Below, in pieces: positions 16,752-26,015 of a DNA stretch of 62,293 bases. This DNA is from Rhodobacteraceae bacterium REDSEA-S34_B6. Its GTDB lineage: Bacteria; Pseudomonadota; Alphaproteobacteria; Rhodobacterales; Rhodobacteraceae. The DNA lies in NCBI GenBank assembly GCA_001627925.1, contig LUQC01000034.1:13681-75973 (forward strand). The letters run 5' to 3'. The notes below the pieces were generated by a model. The model did not search any database. It saw only the letters and a program-made list of their open reading frames with translations, and was not told the DNA's origin. The position numbers and the translations under genes were made by a program. The number at the start of each line of letters is the position of its first letter. Position 1 is the stretch's first letter.

Positions 16752-17648
16752 ATGGAAATATGGGTCCTTCTCTCACTTGGTGCCGCGATTTTCCAAACGC
16801 TACGGTTTGTTCTGCAAAAATTTTTAAGTGATACAGGGCTGGGTGTTGATGGAGCAACCTTTTCAAGATTTATATACTCTGCTCCAATCCTTTTGGTGAT
16901 TGCGCTAATATGGTTTGGTTATTTTGGCTATCCAACCGTAAATAATAATTTTTTAATTTTTTGTGTAATTGGGGGAATTTCTCAAATATTTGCCACACTG
17001 TGCGTAATAGCACTTTTTAAGCAGCGCAACTTTGCAGTAGGTATGGCTTTCAAAAAAACAGAAACTCTACAAATTGCCCTGGTTTCATTTATCGTGCTGG
17101 GCGAAAAAGTATCGACTACTGCGTTTTATGCGATTTGTATTGGATTTGTAGGATTAATTCTTCTATCAAAAGAGGCCTATAAAAAAAGCTTTTTTAAGTA
17201 TGGTATATTCAACCGGTCTGTTCTGCTGGGTCTGCTGTCCGGTTTTTTATTTGCAATTTCTGGTGTGTATTATCGTGCTTCCACCCTATGTGTATTAGAC
17301 GAAAATTCAATTAATAGAGCAATTTTGACCTTAACATGTGTTTTAGTGTTTCAAGTAACCATGATGGGCGGATGGCTGCTAATTTTTAATCGCCGTGAAC
17401 TTATTGCTGTTTGGAAAGTACGCAATATTGCGGTTTGGGTTGGGCTAACCTCGTTAGTAGGTTCGTTTTTTTGGTTCTGGGCCTTTTCGCTGGTAAATGC
17501 AGCCTTGGTAAAAGCCGTAGGTCAAATAGAATTACTATTTTCAATTTTAGCTAGTACGGTTTTATTCAAAGAAAAAATAACCTTAAGGGAACTATTTGGT
17601 ATTTTTACAATTATGCTAAGCGTTCTGGGAGTAATTGCGTTATCTTAA
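16752..17648 (+). CDS. DMT-superfamily (EamA) transporter
   Basis: A 298-residue membrane protein with about ten hydrophobic spans in two repeats, the EamA layout. The first repeat ends near ILLSKEA (about 139) and the second in TVLFKEKITLRELFGI (about 264-279), the usual amphipathic segment. Conserved aromatic and Gly positions such as FFWFWAF and GFVGLIL fit. Family members export or import amino acids, nucleosides or other metabolites; direction and substrate are unknown. It is co-directional with the reductase, 43 bases downstream. Confidence 0.85.
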   Translation: MEIWVLLSLGAAIFQTLRFVLQKFLSDTGLGVDGATFSRFIYSAPILLVIALIWFGYFGYPTVNNNFLIFCVIGGISQIFATLCVIALFKQRNFAVGMAFKKTETLQIALVSFIVLGEKVSTTAFYAICIGFVGLILLSKEAYKKSFFKYGIFNRSVLLGLLSGFLFAISGVYYRASTLCVLDENSINRAILTLTCVLVFQVTMMGGWLLIFNRRELIAVWKVRNIAVWVGLTSLVGSFFWFWAFSLVNAALVKAVGQIELLFSILASTVLFKEKITLRELFGIFTIMLSVLGVIALS

Positions 17649-17649
17649 G

Positions 17650-18342
17650 TTAGTTAATGTAAGAAAATTCACCGATACCGTCATTTTGAAAAAAGGGTAC
17701 TCTTTTCAAGTTCATATTTTTACCTAAATTTGAAATAACCTCCGCAAATATAACCTCTGTAATAAACGGCAAATCAAATTTTCTTACTTCTTGAATGGGT
17801 ATCCACTGTAAATGAGACAGTTCGTTGGAAGCGCCCGAGAAGTCATCTAAATTTATTTCTTCGGAAAGGGTATCTGCATCAAGATATAAAAATCGAGCGT
17901 CAAAGCGTCGTGGGCGTCCAGGTGGAGTAATTGCTCGGAATACAAATTTGAACTTAGATGCATCAGGGACTAAGCCTAAGTTTGCAACCGGCTTCCATTC
18001 TGGAGGAATTACCCCTGTCCATTTTTTCTTACAGCCTACTATAATTCCTGTTTCTTCAAAAAGCTCTCGAATTGCTGCAACACTAAGTGCAAAAACTAAA
18101 TCTTTGTTACATTTATAAGTCATCCTAGCGGTGCAGTTACCATTGAGTTGTTTGAACGACTTTACTAGAAAGTCATTTTCGTCAACTGCTCCTCCTGGAA
18201 AGACAAACTTGTTAGGCATAAAGCTCGCATTTTTGCTCCTCTGTCCCATAAGAACAGATGGATTTGATTTTCTGTTGCGGATTAATATTACAGAGGCCGC
18301 GTCTTTGATTTCAGAATTTTTATTCATTTTACACGCAATCAT
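17650..18342 (-). CDS. Nudix hydrolase
   Basis: A 230-residue Nudix protein. The box is split by a long insertion: FPGGAVDE (48-55) is followed after about 35 residues by AIRELFEETGI (90-100), with Glu96 and Glu97 as metal ligands. This layout matches the NUDT19/RppH-unlike group that includes putative CoA or acyl-CoA diphosphatases. The C-terminal half has a SHLQWIPIQEV segment typical of the fold. Start at 18342 or, giving MNKNSE, at 18327; neither has a clear ribosome-binding site. It converges on the DMT transporter with one base between. Confidence 0.85.
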   Translation of the reverse strand: MIACKMNKNSEIKDAASVILIRNRKSNPSVLMGQRSKNASFMPNKFVFPGGAVDENDFLVKSFKQLNGNCTARMTYKCNKDLVFALSVAAIRELFEETGIIVGCKKKWTGVIPPEWKPVANLGLVPDASKFKFVFRAITPPGRPRRFDARFLYLDADTLSEEINLDDFSGASNELSHLQWIPIQEVRKFDLPFITEVIFAEVISNLGKNMNLKRVPFFQNDGIGEFSYIN

Positions 18343-18628
18343 TTGGTAATAATACGAGAACGCAGAATATTAAACTTATTTACAACCCTCAATATGTCTC
18401 CTCAAATTTCCACGCAACGTAATTTACGGAGAATGAATTTTTGATGAAACTAAACCCCTAATATTTTATTTTGGCAAGAAAATAGGCCTTAGAAATTAAT
18501 TCCTAAAATATAGTTTAATATTAAACTATATTTTTTGGTTTTGGATATTTGCTCTTTCCGCAAAGCTTTCTTGTCAAATCTTATAAAGTCGATAAAGGTT
18601 ATACTTACCGGCTTATAGGGGTAGTTTT
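18343..18628. other. Intergenic region with divergent promoters
   Basis: This 286-base gap separates the divergent Nudix gene and the nucleoside salvage operon. It is very AT-rich and holds a 30-bp perfect palindrome (separate entry). No RNA gene or further ORF is evident. Confidence 0.5.
18505..18534. repeat. 30-bp perfect palindrome upstream of cdd
   Basis: A continuous perfect dyad of 30 bases centred at 18519/18520, reading AAAATATAGTTT, AATATT, AAACTATATTTT. It contains only one G-C pair per arm, so it is a poor terminator; T-rich sequence follows. It lies 95 bases before cdd and is a candidate operator for a dimeric regulator of the salvage operon. Confidence 0.6.
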
Positions 18629-19018
18629 ATGCTTAAAGATATAGCAAGGAGTGTCTGGTCAAATGCTTACGCTCCATATTCGAAGTTTAAGGTTGGAGTG
18701 GCAATTAAAACTATTGATGGATCAATATTTTCGGGAGTTAATGTCGAAAATGCTGCATATCCGGAAGGAACATGTGCGGAAGCAGCAGCTATTGCGGCGA
18801 TGTGTGCTACGGGTCAACGGGAAATAGCTGAGGTTTATGTAATAGCTGATTGCAAAGAACCCGTCCCTCCATGTGGTGGCTGTCGCCAAAAACTGGCAGA
18901 ATTTTCTAAGCCAGATGTTCCTGTAACAATGGCCACAATAAGTGGAAAGGAAAAGACTACTTCGGTGAGAGATCTTTTACCCGGTTCATTCAGCAATGAC
19001 TTTTTCACTAAGATATGA
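18629..19018 (+). CDS. cdd: Cytidine deaminase
   Basis: A 129-residue homotetrameric-type cytidine deaminase that converts (deoxy)cytidine to (deoxy)uridine. Zinc ligands are Cys49 (TCAEAA, with catalytic Glu51), Cys82 and Cys85 (PCGGC). YSKFKVGVA (17-25) and the NVENAAYPEG substrate loop (38-47) are typical. It is the first gene of a five-gene salvage operon. Its stop overlaps the deoA start by four bases, showing translational coupling. Confidence 0.95.
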   Translation: MLKDIARSVWSNAYAPYSKFKVGVAIKTIDGSIFSGVNVENAAYPEGTCAEAAAIAAMCATGQREIAEVYVIADCKEPVPPCGGCRQKLAEFSKPDVPVTMATISGKEKTTSVRDLLPGSFSNDFFTKI

Positions 19019-20331
19019 AAAATTTTACTGCTCAAGCATTACTCTCAAAAGTAAGAAATAAGATCTCGTTGACGAGGGATGAATTAGTCTGGTTTGCGAG
19101 AGGGTTGGCAAATGGTACGGTTACCGATGCACAGGCCGGCGCCTTTGCAATGTCTGTTGCATTAAACAGCTTGGGCAGCCAGCAATCTCGAACTCACTGG
19201 ACTTTAGCCATGCGGGATAGCGGTAAAACCTTATCTTGGGACGTTGGGGCACCGGTTTTGGACAAGCATTCAACTGGAGGGATTGGTGACTGTGTTTCAC
19301 TTGTTCTAGCTCCACTTCTTGCATCAGTCGGTGTTTGCGTTCCAATGATTTCTGGAAGAGGTTTAGGCCATACAGGTGGCACTTTAGATAAGCTCGAGTC
19401 AATCCCAGGTGTGAAGGTCATGCACTCCGACAAAAGGCTCGTCGAAATTATCAAGAATTGTGGTTGTGTAATCGCAGGAGCCAATCAAGACATTGCCCCA
19501 GCGGATAAGCGGCTTTATGCCGTAAGAGACGTTACATCAACTGTTGACAGCTTAGACCTAATTACAGCCTCTATTTTATCAAAGAAACTTGCCTCGGGAT
19601 TAGATGGTTTAGTTTTAGATATTAAATGTGGGTCTGGAGCATTCATGACAGACCTTAACCAGGCTACTAAACTTGCGCAGGCTCTGGTTAAAACGGCAAA
19701 TGAGGCGGGCTGTCCGACAACTGGTCTTATAACGGACATGAACCAACCTCTAGCTCCTGCAATGGGAAATGCCCTTGAAATAGTTGAAGCAGTTCGGGTT
19801 ATGTCTGGAGATAAGGGAGGTAGATTGCGGTCTATAACGGTGTCGCTTGGCGCAGAGATCCTCACAGCTCAAAAATTATTTAAAAATACACAACAAGCGT
19901 CGGTCGAATTAGAGAGACAAATCAATAATGGCGCTGCTATGGAAAAATTTAGTGAAATGATTGCATTAATGGGCGGTCCCAGCAATTTTGGTAATGATTT
20001 TGGCAGATACCTTCCGGAATCCACTGCAGTTATTGAAGTTTGCGCCTCTGCGTCAGGATATTTAGAAGGATGGGATGGGCAATTATTGGGCAATATCGTT
20101 GTTAAACTTGGTGGTGGGCGACTTGTCGAAACGGACAAAGTTGACCATGCTGTTGGATTTAGTGATATCGTTAGTGTTGGGACGAAATTGTCAAAGGGAA
20201 CGCCAATTCTTAAAATTCACGCCGCGCGTATCGATCATGCGGAATCAGCAAAAATACAAGTTTTGCAAGCAATGAAAGTGAGCGATACCCCTCCGAAAGA
20301 AGCAGAGTTAGTTTTGAAGCGAGTAACTTAA
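19015..20331 (+). CDS. deoA: Thymidine phosphorylase
   Basis: A 438-residue nucleoside phosphorylase that releases the base and deoxyribose-1-phosphate from thymidine or deoxyuridine. KHSTGGIGD (84-92) is the phosphate-binding signature, followed by SGRGLGHTGGTLDKLE (about 113-128). The C-terminal alpha/beta domain is complete. The product goes to DeoB, the next gene. Start overlaps the cdd stop by four bases and the stop overlaps the deoB start by one base. Confidence 0.95.
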   Translation: MKNFTAQALLSKVRNKISLTRDELVWFARGLANGTVTDAQAGAFAMSVALNSLGSQQSRTHWTLAMRDSGKTLSWDVGAPVLDKHSTGGIGDCVSLVLAPLLASVGVCVPMISGRGLGHTGGTLDKLESIPGVKVMHSDKRLVEIIKNCGCVIAGANQDIAPADKRLYAVRDVTSTVDSLDLITASILSKKLASGLDGLVLDIKCGSGAFMTDLNQATKLAQALVKTANEAGCPTTGLITDMNQPLAPAMGNALEIVEAVRVMSGDKGGRLRSITVSLGAEILTAQKLFKNTQQASVELERQINNGAAMEKFSEMIALMGGPSNFGNDFGRYLPESTAVIEVCASASGYLEGWDGQLLGNIVVKLGGGRLVETDKVDHAVGFSDIVSVGTKLSKGTPILKIHAARIDHAESAKIQVLQAMKVSDTPPKEAELVLKRVT

Positions 20332-21545
20332 TGCCCAGAGCTATACTTCTTGTAATGGATTCTGTGGGGGTTGGAGGGGCCATAGATTCAGATAAATATT
20401 TTAATGGCTCTATAAGTGACTCCGGCTCAAATACTATTCTCAATATTGCAAAAGCATGCGACTCCGGCCTCGCAAATGAAGGCCGAACTGGTCCCTTGAG
20501 AGTTCCAACTTTACAATCTTTAGGTCTAGGAAACGCGATTTCTTTATCAACTGGAGAAACAGCCCCAAACATTCCGATCTATGAAAAAGGAGCAGCATAT
20601 GCGGTGGCGGCCCCGGTATCTATGGGAAAAGATACTATAACAGGTCATTGGGAGTTAGCTGGTGTATCACTGGATCGTGATTGGCACTATTTCCCAGATA
20701 TTGGTAAGGCGTTTGATACAGAATTAGTAAATCTCATTTGTGATCTTGGGAAACTTGACGGTATTCTGGGCAATTGTCATGCATCTGGAACAGAAATACT
20801 GAATGAACTTGGTGAGAAGCACTGCCAGTCTGGTAAGCCAATTTGTTATACGTCGGCTGACAGTGTTTTTCAGATAGCAGCTCATGAAGAGTATTTTGGT
20901 TTATCTCGCTTATATGATTTGTGTCACTTACTGGCACCTTATCTTCATGAAATGAACGTAGGCAGAGTGATTGCTCGTCCTTTTACCGGCAATAATAAGT
21001 CTGGATGGTCGCGAACCAACAACCGGCGTGATTTTGCTATGGCGCCTCCTAAAAAAGTACTAAGTGAATGGATGCAAGAAGATGGAATTGCAACATTAGC
21101 CTTGGGAAAAATAGGGGATATTTTTTCAATGCGTGGTTTCGATCGCCTTATAAAGGGTGAGGATGTTCAATTAATGCAAGCGTTGGAGGCAGAAATTGAA
21201 ACTGGATCTGATAATAGTTTTATTTTTGGTAATTTTGTAGAATTCGATACGTTGTACGGCCACAGACGCGATATTTCCGGGTATGCAAAGGCTTTAGAGT
21301 GGTTTGATACCGAAATTGCAAAAATAATTGGTAAGTTAAGGAAAGATGATTTTTTAGTTCTAACTGCTGACCATGGAAATGATCCAACCTGGAGCGGTTC
21401 TGAGCACACAAGGGAAAATGTTCCTATTCTGATGGTAGGTGCTTCTCCTAATAAAAATAAAAAAGTGAATTTTGTTGATGTTGCTGCAACAGTTGCTAAT
21501 TTTATGAGTTTACCTACAATTGGTCCCGGAAAGAGTCTCTTATGA
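20331..21545 (+). CDS. deoB: Phosphopentomutase
   Basis: A 404-residue alkaline-phosphatase-superfamily enzyme that interconverts (deoxy)ribose-1-phosphate and -5-phosphate. Asp10 (MDSVGVGG) and TADHGNDPTWSGSEHTREN in the C-terminal part bind the two metals. The phosphorylated Thr is in KDTITGHWE (Thr102). The protein is full length. It lies between deoA, which makes its substrate, and add. deoC, the next step of deoxyribose breakdown, is not in the window. Confidence 0.95.
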   Translation: MPRAILLVMDSVGVGGAIDSDKYFNGSISDSGSNTILNIAKACDSGLANEGRTGPLRVPTLQSLGLGNAISLSTGETAPNIPIYEKGAAYAVAAPVSMGKDTITGHWELAGVSLDRDWHYFPDIGKAFDTELVNLICDLGKLDGILGNCHASGTEILNELGEKHCQSGKPICYTSADSVFQIAAHEEYFGLSRLYDLCHLLAPYLHEMNVGRVIARPFTGNNKSGWSRTNNRRDFAMAPPKKVLSEWMQEDGIATLALGKIGDIFSMRGFDRLIKGEDVQLMQALEAEIETGSDNSFIFGNFVEFDTLYGHRRDISGYAKALEWFDTEIAKIIGKLRKDDFLVLTADHGNDPTWSGSEHTRENVPILMVGASPNKNKKVNFVDVAATVANFMSLPTIGPGKSLL

Positions 21546-22540
21546 TTATGAGAAAATTGCCGAAAATCGAGCTTCATTTGCATCATGAGGGTGCGGCGCC
21601 GCCAAGTTTTATCCAACAACTTGCAGCTGAAAAGAACGTTGATCTATCTGGTATTTTCAAAGCCAATGGTGATTATAGTTTTTCAACTTTTAATGAATTC
21701 TTGTCAACTTATGAGGCTGCGTGTCAGGTATTAAAAGAACCAGAAGATTTTCATCGTCTTACTTTATCAATATTAGAAAAGTCGGCAGAAAATGGTGTGA
21801 TTTATACAGAAGTTTTTATTTCACCAGATTTTTGTGGTGGAGGAGATTTAACTGCATGGAGGGAATATTTGGCGGCGATAGAGAGTGCAGCGGATATTGC
21901 AAAAAAAGATCTAGGGATAGAAATGCGAGGCATCGTAACTTGCATTAGACATAATGGGCCAACCCTAGCCAAAAGAGCTGCGATTTGTGCAGCAGAAACC
22001 GCTTCCAAATTTGTTGTAGGTTTTGGCATGGGGGGTGATGAACTAGTCGGTAGCCAAGCAGATTTTAAATTCTCTTTTGATATGGCTGAGGAGGCTGGGC
22101 TAGGATTAACCACACACGCAGGTGAATGGGGAGGAGCTGAGAGCGTGAGACAGGCGATCCAGGATCTAAGCGTTACCCGTTTGGGCCATGGCGTTCAAAT
22201 AATTAATGATTCAAATTTAGTTACGGAAGCTATGGATAAAAAAATAACATTGGAAGTCTGTCCTGGTTCAAATGTATTTCTTGGTATATTTGAAAAGCTC
22301 TCACTGCATCCTATTGACTCACTGTTAAACAGCGGTGTCTCAGTAACAGTATCTACTGATGATCCACCCTTTTTTAATACAACCATGACAACAGAATATA
22401 ATAATCTTAAAGATGTTTTTGGTTGGGATGAAGATATCTTTAAAGTTATAAATCAAAATGCAATTCACGCCGCTTTTTGTGATGAGAAGCAAAAATTAAT
22501 ATTACTCGAGAGGATAAATACTGAATGGACCAAAACCTAA
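21542..22540 (+). CDS. add: Adenosine deaminase
   Basis: A 332-residue metal-dependent TIM-barrel deaminase that turns adenosine into inosine. Metal ligands are His12 and His14 (ELHLHHEG), His near 193 (THAGEWGG) and Asp near 277 (STDDPPFF). The catalytic Glu lies in the [11 protein letters not shown] segment. The start [12 protein letters not shown] overlaps the deoB stop by four bases. Placing a purine deaminase in a pyrimidine salvage operon makes this a general nucleoside-use unit. Confidence 0.94.
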   Translation: MIMRKLPKIELHLHHEGAAPPSFIQQLAAEKNVDLSGIFKANGDYSFSTFNEFLSTYEAACQVLKEPEDFHRLTLSILEKSAENGVIYTEVFISPDFCGGGDLTAWREYLAAIESAADIAKKDLGIEMRGIVTCIRHNGPTLAKRAAICAAETASKFVVGFGMGGDELVGSQADFKFSFDMAEEAGLGLTTHAGEWGGAESVRQAIQDLSVTRLGHGVQIINDSNLVTEAMDKKITLEVCPGSNVFLGIFEKLSLHPIDSLLNSGVSVTVSTDDPPFFNTTMTTEYNNLKDVFGWDEDIFKVINQNAIHAAFCDEKQKLILLERINTEWTKT

Positions 22541-23157
22541 TTATTGTTGATCATCCATTAGTCCAACATAAGCTTACTTTGATGCGAGAAAAAGAAACTC
22601 CGACTGCCTTATTTAGACAATTATTACGCGAAATAAGCCAGTTTTTGGCCTATGAGGTAACTCGCGAATTACCCACACGGTTAAAAAAGATTGAGACACC
22701 ACTTGTTCCTATGGATGCACCTGTGATGGCAGGAAAAAAGCTGGCTCTAGTATCAATTCTTAGGGCAGGAAATGGCCTTCTGGATGGTGTACTGGAATTG
22801 ATCCCGTCTGCCCGCGTTGGTTTTGTTGGTCTCTACAGAGATGAGAAAACATTGCAGCCGGTCGAGTACTATTTTAAGGTTCCAGACGGCTTAGAGGACC
22901 GAGTAGTCATTGCGGTAGATCCGATGCTTGCAACAGGAAATTCATCTGCAGCTGCAATTCAGCGTTTGAAAGACGCGGGAGCTAGGGACATCAGGTTTTT
23001 GTGCTTGCTTGCTGCACCAGAGGGTGTAGAGCGAATGAGAGAGGCGCATCCTGACGTTCCGATTGTAACGGCCGCGCTAGATGAAAAATTAAATGAAAAT
23101 GGTTACATTGTGCCTGGATTGGGTGATGCTGGAGACCGTATGTTTGGGACGAAATAA
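22525..23157 (+). CDS. upp: Uracil phosphoribosyltransferase
   Basis: A 210-residue type-I phosphoribosyltransferase that makes UMP from uracil and [19 protein letters not shown] (about 132-146) is the PRPP-binding loop, SILRAGNGL (about 74-82) binds pyrophosphate, and the C-terminal [13 protein letters not shown] is the uracil-binding flap. It recovers the uracil released by DeoA. The start overlaps the end of add by 16 bases. It is the last gene of the operon. Confidence 0.95.
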   Translation: MDQNLIIVDHPLVQHKLTLMREKETPTALFRQLLREISQFLAYEVTRELPTRLKKIETPLVPMDAPVMAGKKLALVSILRAGNGLLDGVLELIPSARVGFVGLYRDEKTLQPVEYYFKVPDGLEDRVVIAVDPMLATGNSSAAAIQRLKDAGARDIRFLCLLAAPEGVERMREAHPDVPIVTAALDEKLNENGYIVPGLGDAGDRMFGTK

Positions 23158-23182
23158 AAAATTTTTCCTAAACAAAGAGTGT

Positions 23183-23198
23183 CGGTGGTCACCCACCG
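23183..23198. terminator. Possible bidirectional hairpin between upp and M48-like gene
   Basis: A perfect 6-bp GC-rich stem (CGGTGG / CCACCG) with a four-base loop lies at the junction of two convergent genes, overlapping the last codons of the minus-strand one. No U-run follows on either strand, so termination is only suggested by position. Confidence 0.35.
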
Positions 23199-24208
23199 CA
23201 AATGGTCTGTAAAGCAAGCCAAGAACTATCGTCTAAACTTGGTTTTCTAGCTTTTTCTGATTTTTTCTCACTATTTATCAAAAATTGCGTAGTTTGGCCT
23301 GTAACATCTTTGGCGTAAGAGTACGGAAGAGAAGAAATTTCTCTATTATTAAACTCCTTCATAAGAGTATCTAAGTCTAAACTCACTTTGTTTTTTGTGA
23401 TCCAATCTTTTGAAAAGCCTCGAAGAGTCTTGGCATCTGGACTTTTTCCGAACAAAAACTGAATTATTTCCACATTGCTCATTTGCCTCATTAGCTCGTC
23501 CAAAGCATTACTTTTTGCTTCCCGTTGTATCTGGGCCAACACATAACCTGCCAACACATCAGGGTCATCAAAGTCTTCTACAAGAGCTTTTGAAATTAAA
23601 ATGATTTTTCCTGGAAGGTGTAGTACATCAATAGTTTCACTTGGCACTATATAAAACGTGTATTCTAAAAAGCCTAAGTTTGAGACAAATTTATCTAATG
23701 CCATTTTCCCAAGCTCTCTTGAGCACGGTGCTCCAACAAATGAAATAAATTCATTAAACACAGCTTCGCCAATTTCCTGTTCTCTAACTTCTGGAATTAT
23801 TTTTTGGGTATAATCGCGAAGAGCAGTGGGAAGCCAAAAAATACTTAACCCCGAAATTATAAGTAAAATTGATGCTAAGCTATAAATACGCAGCCGACCT
23901 GGCTTTGGTCGCCTACGATCCACCACTTTCATTAATTTTTCGATCGCTTCTGCCATTTCATTTTCATTATTCCCCAACTCAAGGGTTTCACTGGGATCCC
24001 CATCTGGATGATATAGCTTATGCCCATCTTTAGACTGTTTTATAGCAAGTGCGGCAAGTGACCAGTGAGCGAGTGGTTTTTCATTTATATCAGTGATAAC
24101 CAATGATGACTCACCAATTGATATTATTACATCAATCCTTTGAGCCTCAGCGCTCTTGCGCCAAATCCCCGTTGCTTCCAATCTTTGATACTGGGTTAAG
24201 GCAGTCAT
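23189..24208 (-). CDS. Membrane-anchored protein with degenerate M48-like domain
   Basis: A 339-residue protein. Residues 1-95 form a soluble domain with a PH-like beta pattern, one transmembrane helix spans about 108-126, and the C-terminal region is outside or inside depending on topology. Around 187-230 the order ETIDVLHLPGKIILISKALVED, then DPDVLAGYVLAQIQRE, parallels M48 peptidases, in which a LPGG-type segment precedes VLAHELGH. The HExxH zinc motif is absent here (AQIQRE), so it is probably catalytically dead. From memory, similar uncharacterised proteins occur in other Rhodobacteraceae. Function is unknown; a scaffold or chaperone-like role is possible. Confidence 0.6.
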   Translation of the reverse strand: MTALTQYQRLEATGIWRKSAEAQRIDVIISIGESSLVITDINEKPLAHWSLAALAIKQSKDGHKLYHPDGDPSETLELGNNENEMAEAIEKLMKVVDRRRPKPGRLRIYSLASILLIISGLSIFWLPTALRDYTQKIIPEVREQEIGEAVFNEFISFVGAPCSRELGKMALDKFVSNLGFLEYTFYIVPSETIDVLHLPGKIILISKALVEDFDDPDVLAGYVLAQIQREAKSNALDELMRQMSNVEIIQFLFGKSPDAKTLRGFSKDWITKNKVSLDLDTLMKEFNNREISSLPYSYAKDVTGQTTQFLINSEKKSEKARKPSLDDSSWLALQTICGG

Positions 24209-24257
24209 CTTTATCTACTTTTGCGACTTGGGTTAGCGCAATTACCTAAACTAATCG

Positions 24258-25889
24258 CTACGCTAAATCCTTAGCGACTTTTCGGAGTTCAAATTTTTGT
24301 ATCTTGCCGGTCGATGTCTTCGGTAATTCTTGAAAAACAATTTTCTTCGGACATTTAAATCCAGCTATTTTCGTGCGTGAGAAATCAATCAATTCACGTT
24401 CGTTTGGTACAGCATTAGGCAGTAGCTCCACAAAAGCGCACGGTACTTCTCCCCACTTTTCGTCAGGCATTGCGACAACTGCACACAGCGATACGCTCTC
24501 ATGTGCCATAAGCACACCTTCAACCTCAACCGAACTAATATTTTCGCCACCAGAAATAATTATATCTTTCGCACGATCGGCTATTTGGATATATGTATTA
24601 GGGTGCTGGATTGCTATGTCTCCCGAGTGAAAATAGCCCCCTGAAAAAGCTGTATTCGTCGCCTCCTCATTCTTGTAGTACCCTTTCATAACTGAGTTAC
24701 CTCGGATCATTATTTCGCCCTGGGTGGCGCTGTCCATTGGAATTTGCTTCATTTTATCATTCATGACGGTGATATCTTCCATCATAGGCATAGCAACACC
24801 TTGCCGAGCCTTTATCGTTGCCCGTTCCTCATCCGTTACAGCGGCCCAGTCGTTATCTTGCCATAAACATTCTGTAACGTGTCCATATGTTTCAGTTAGG
24901 CCATAGACCTGGGTAACATTGAATCCTAATTTTTCCATCTTGTCCAAAGTCGCAGGTGCGGGTGGGGCACCCGCTGTGAAAACCTCAACTTTATGGTCAA
25001 AATGCTTTCTTTCTTTTTGGTCTGCATTCACAATCAAATTAAGTACTATAGGAGCTCCACCAAAAAATGCGACTTTTTCGTCAGAAATAGCACTATAAAT
25101 TGCTGATGCTGAAATTTCCCTGCAGCACACTAGTTTACCCCCAACCATTGGCATGAGCCATGTATGGTTCCAACCGTTACAATGAAAAAGTGGCACAATT
25201 GTCAAAAAGACTGGGAATATTTGCATTCTCCACGAAACCACAGTTCCCATGGTCATCAAATAGGCGCCGCGATGATGGTAGACCACTCCCTTTGGTCGTC
25301 CCGTTGTTCCCGATGTATAATTTAATGCGAGGCTTTCCCATTCATCCTGTGGCATCAACCATTCAAATTGTTTATCTCCAGATGACAAAAATTGCTCATA
25401 GGTTATATACTTCCCACTGCTTTGAAATCCTGCGCTAGGGTCTGGAACCTCTATGATTAAAGGAGCATTCCCGTCTACTTTAGCACATGCGCTCTCTGCC
25501 AGTGGTAAAAATTGGGTGTCAACCAAAACAACTTCAGCTTCTCCATGGTTAAAAATGTAGGAAACAGTGTCTACGTCTAAACGAGTGTTTATGGTATTTA
25601 AAACAGCGCCACATGCTGGGACACCAAAATGAGCCTCAGCTTGTGCAGGAACATTGGGCAAAATAGTCGCTACAACGCTGCCAGGTTTTACGCCCACATC
25701 GATTAGCGCCGACGCGAGTTGGCTGCAGCGAGCATGATATTCAGCATAATTTACTCGATGATTATTGTATACAACTGCTGTGCTAGTCGGGAATACTTTT
25801 GCTGCTCTTTGTAAGTGAGAAAGGGGAGTTAACGGAACAAAATTTGCTTGAGTTTTCTCTAGTCCTACTTCGTCTTTCATCCAGCCCAT
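24258..25889 (-). CDS. Acyl-CoA synthetase (AMP-forming)
   Basis: A 543-residue adenylate-forming ligase that activates a carboxylic acid, probably a medium or long fatty acid, to its CoA thioester. YTSGTTGRPKG (191-201) is the P-loop, QVYGLTETYGH (about 321-331) binds AMP, and YFHSGDIA with the later DRAKDIIISGGENIS hinge follows. The C-terminal catalytic Lys lies in PKTSTGKIQKFELR. It sits downstream of the beta-oxidation genes on the same strand after a 126-base gap. Activation for that pathway is the likely role; a DmdB-like role on methylthiopropionate cannot be excluded. Confidence 0.9.
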   Translation of the reverse strand: MGWMKDEVGLEKTQANFVPLTPLSHLQRAAKVFPTSTAVVYNNHRVNYAEYHARCSQLASALIDVGVKPGSVVATILPNVPAQAEAHFGVPACGAVLNTINTRLDVDTVSYIFNHGEAEVVLVDTQFLPLAESACAKVDGNAPLIIEVPDPSAGFQSSGKYITYEQFLSSGDKQFEWLMPQDEWESLALNYTSGTTGRPKGVVYHHRGAYLMTMGTVVSWRMQIFPVFLTIVPLFHCNGWNHTWLMPMVGGKLVCCREISASAIYSAISDEKVAFFGGAPIVLNLIVNADQKERKHFDHKVEVFTAGAPPAPATLDKMEKLGFNVTQVYGLTETYGHVTECLWQDNDWAAVTDEERATIKARQGVAMPMMEDITVMNDKMKQIPMDSATQGEIMIRGNSVMKGYYKNEEATNTAFSGGYFHSGDIAIQHPNTYIQIADRAKDIIISGGENISSVEVEGVLMAHESVSLCAVVAMPDEKWGEVPCAFVELLPNAVPNERELIDFSRTKIAGFKCPKKIVFQELPKTSTGKIQKFELRKVAKDLA

Positions 25890-26015
25890 ATCGGTTCAGC
25901 CTTTAATTGTTTGTTCACATGCTCGTACCACAATAAAGCCAAAATTAATAGCTTTTGCAACTCAACTAAGGTTAGCAGATAACATTTTTTATTTTTAGAA
26001 TTGGCTTTTTGACTT

